A program made the position numbers and the translations under genes. Below the pieces are notes generated by a model, which worked only from the letters and a program-made list of their open reading frames with translations, had not been told where the DNA came from and ran no database searches. A DNA stretch of 64,000 bases from assembly GCF_002913045.1 (NCBI RefSeq), contig NZ_PPAF01000035.1, positions 372,001-436,000 of the forward strand, read 5' to 3'. The first letter of the stretch is position 1; each line of letters starts with the position of its first letter. The stretch comes from Campylobacter concisus. Its GTDB lineage: Bacteria > Campylobacterota > Campylobacteria > Campylobacterales > Campylobacteraceae. This document shows, in pieces, positions 63,469-64,000 of this stretch.

Positions 63469-64000
63469 TGATAGTTTTAAAAGAACTACTTGAAAAGATC
63501 GAAAATTTAAGCAAAGACGTGACACTCATCGCTGTTAGCAAAAATGTGACATGCACTGAAGTAAGAGAGCTTTATGCGCAAGGGCAAAGAAATTTTGGCG
63601 AAAATAGAGTCCAAGAGCTAGCCAAAAAAGAGCTAGAACTGCAAAATTTTACTGATATAAAATGGCATATGATCGGCCGCTTACAAAATAACAAAATAAA
63701 TCAGATGATAAGTCTAAAGCCAACACTTTGGCAAAGCTGTGATAGCTTTGGAAGGGCCGTAGAGGTCGATAAAAGACTCGACTACAAGCTTGATACCTTG
63801 CTTCAAATAAACTCGGCTGATGAAGATACAAAGCAAGGTGTAAGCGTAGCAAATGCGGTAGAAATTTATGAGCGTATCCAAAGCGAGTGCAAAAATATAA
63901 ATTTAAAAGGTGTGATGAGTATCGGAGCGCATGTGGATGAGCCAAAAGAGATTCAAAAGAGCTTTGAGCTAACTTATAAAATTTTTGATAGCCTAAAGCC
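63468..64000 (+). CDS. YggS-family PLP homeostasis protein, N-terminal fragment
   Basis: 177 residues of a pyridoxal-phosphate protein of the YggS/PROSC family, cut by the window end. The PLP-lysine is Lys25 in TLIAVSKNVTC, with the typical QRNFGENRVQELAKK and KWHMIGRLQNNK, then LLQINSADEDTKQGV and LKGVMSIGAH. Such proteins buffer vitamin B6. The ATG at 63468 (or 63465) overlaps the rseP stop, and GGAGG stands at 63457-63461. The remaining C-terminal part is outside. Confidence 0.93.
   Translation, partial: MIVLKELLEKIENLSKDVTLIAVSKNVTCTEVRELYAQGQRNFGENRVQELAKKELELQNFTDIKWHMIGRLQNNKINQMISLKPTLWQSCDSFGRAVEVDKRLDYKLDTLLQINSADEDTKQGVSVANAVEIYERIQSECKNINLKGVMSIGAHVDEPKEIQKSFELTYKIFDSLK

Noticed and set aside
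1-64000. tRNA, rRNA, CRISPR, prophage or insertion-sequence features
   Set aside because: None found by reading. No repeated spacer pattern, no transposase or integrase-like protein and no tRNA T-loop sequence was recognised.

Overview
The window is a compact, low-GC chromosomal segment of a Campylobacter-type epsilonproteobacterium (Campylobacterota), close to C. concisus in character. The reasons are the AT-rich codon use, the flagellar promoters (sigma54 TTGGAACA-N4-TTGCTT and sigma28 GCCGATGT), the HydABCDE uptake hydrogenase, the short two-domain Pta, the type II DAHP synthase, and the ruvA-ddl-murF / murJ-cysS-msbA-pyrD-dapA neighbourhood known from C. jejuni. The species is an inference. 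No rRNA or tRNA gene, prophage, insertion sequence or CRISPR array was found.

Layout. 1-5819 (minus) is a membrane Ni-Fe uptake hydrogenase operon, hydA-B-C-D-E running into hypF, which is cut by the window edge. Next come flgH (minus, sigma54 promoter) and the divergent pta-ackA pair. An lpxD-ilvH-ilvI operon follows (9622-12739). 13007-22150 (minus) is a close-packed nine-gene operon from a type II DAHP synthase to mnmH, including a 750-residue membrane-anchored coiled-coil protein. 22296-24500 (plus) holds two tandem RarD-like transporters and a small membrane protein. A McrBC restriction system sits at 24556-27427. Minus-strand housekeeping genes follow (nagZ-gpsA-gatB, atpB, a TauE/SafE permease, sodC).

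33314-41863 is a flagellar block. flgI-flgJ-flgM-flgN-flgK lie on the minus strand, with a sigma54 promoter before flgI and an internal sigma28 promoter before flgM. flaG-fliD-fliS-fliT lie on the plus strand behind a sigma28 promoter. The RNase P RNA gene (rnpB) follows, then pepE, truD and thiL. A minus-strand envelope operon (fapA-ruvA-ddl-Phd-like-hydrolase-murF-Sel1-like, 46430-52895) diverges from a plus-strand operon (murJ-cysS-msbA-pyrD-M16 protease-dapA-fabL-like-pgsA, 53019-62160). rseP and the start of a YggS gene close the window.

The strongest candidates for something beyond routine annotation are four. (1) McrB has a second in-frame ATG with its own AAGGA ribosome-binding site just before the AAA+ domain, which predicts a short McrB-S isoform as in E. 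coli. (2) MurF has a five-helix membrane region where classical MurF has its soluble UDP-binding domain. (3) The 750-residue coiled-coil protein has a C-terminal globular domain that may be a divergent OmpA-like domain. (4) A Phd/YefM antitoxin-like gene without a toxin lies inside the cell-wall operon. No wholly new multi-gene system could be demonstrated from the sequence alone.
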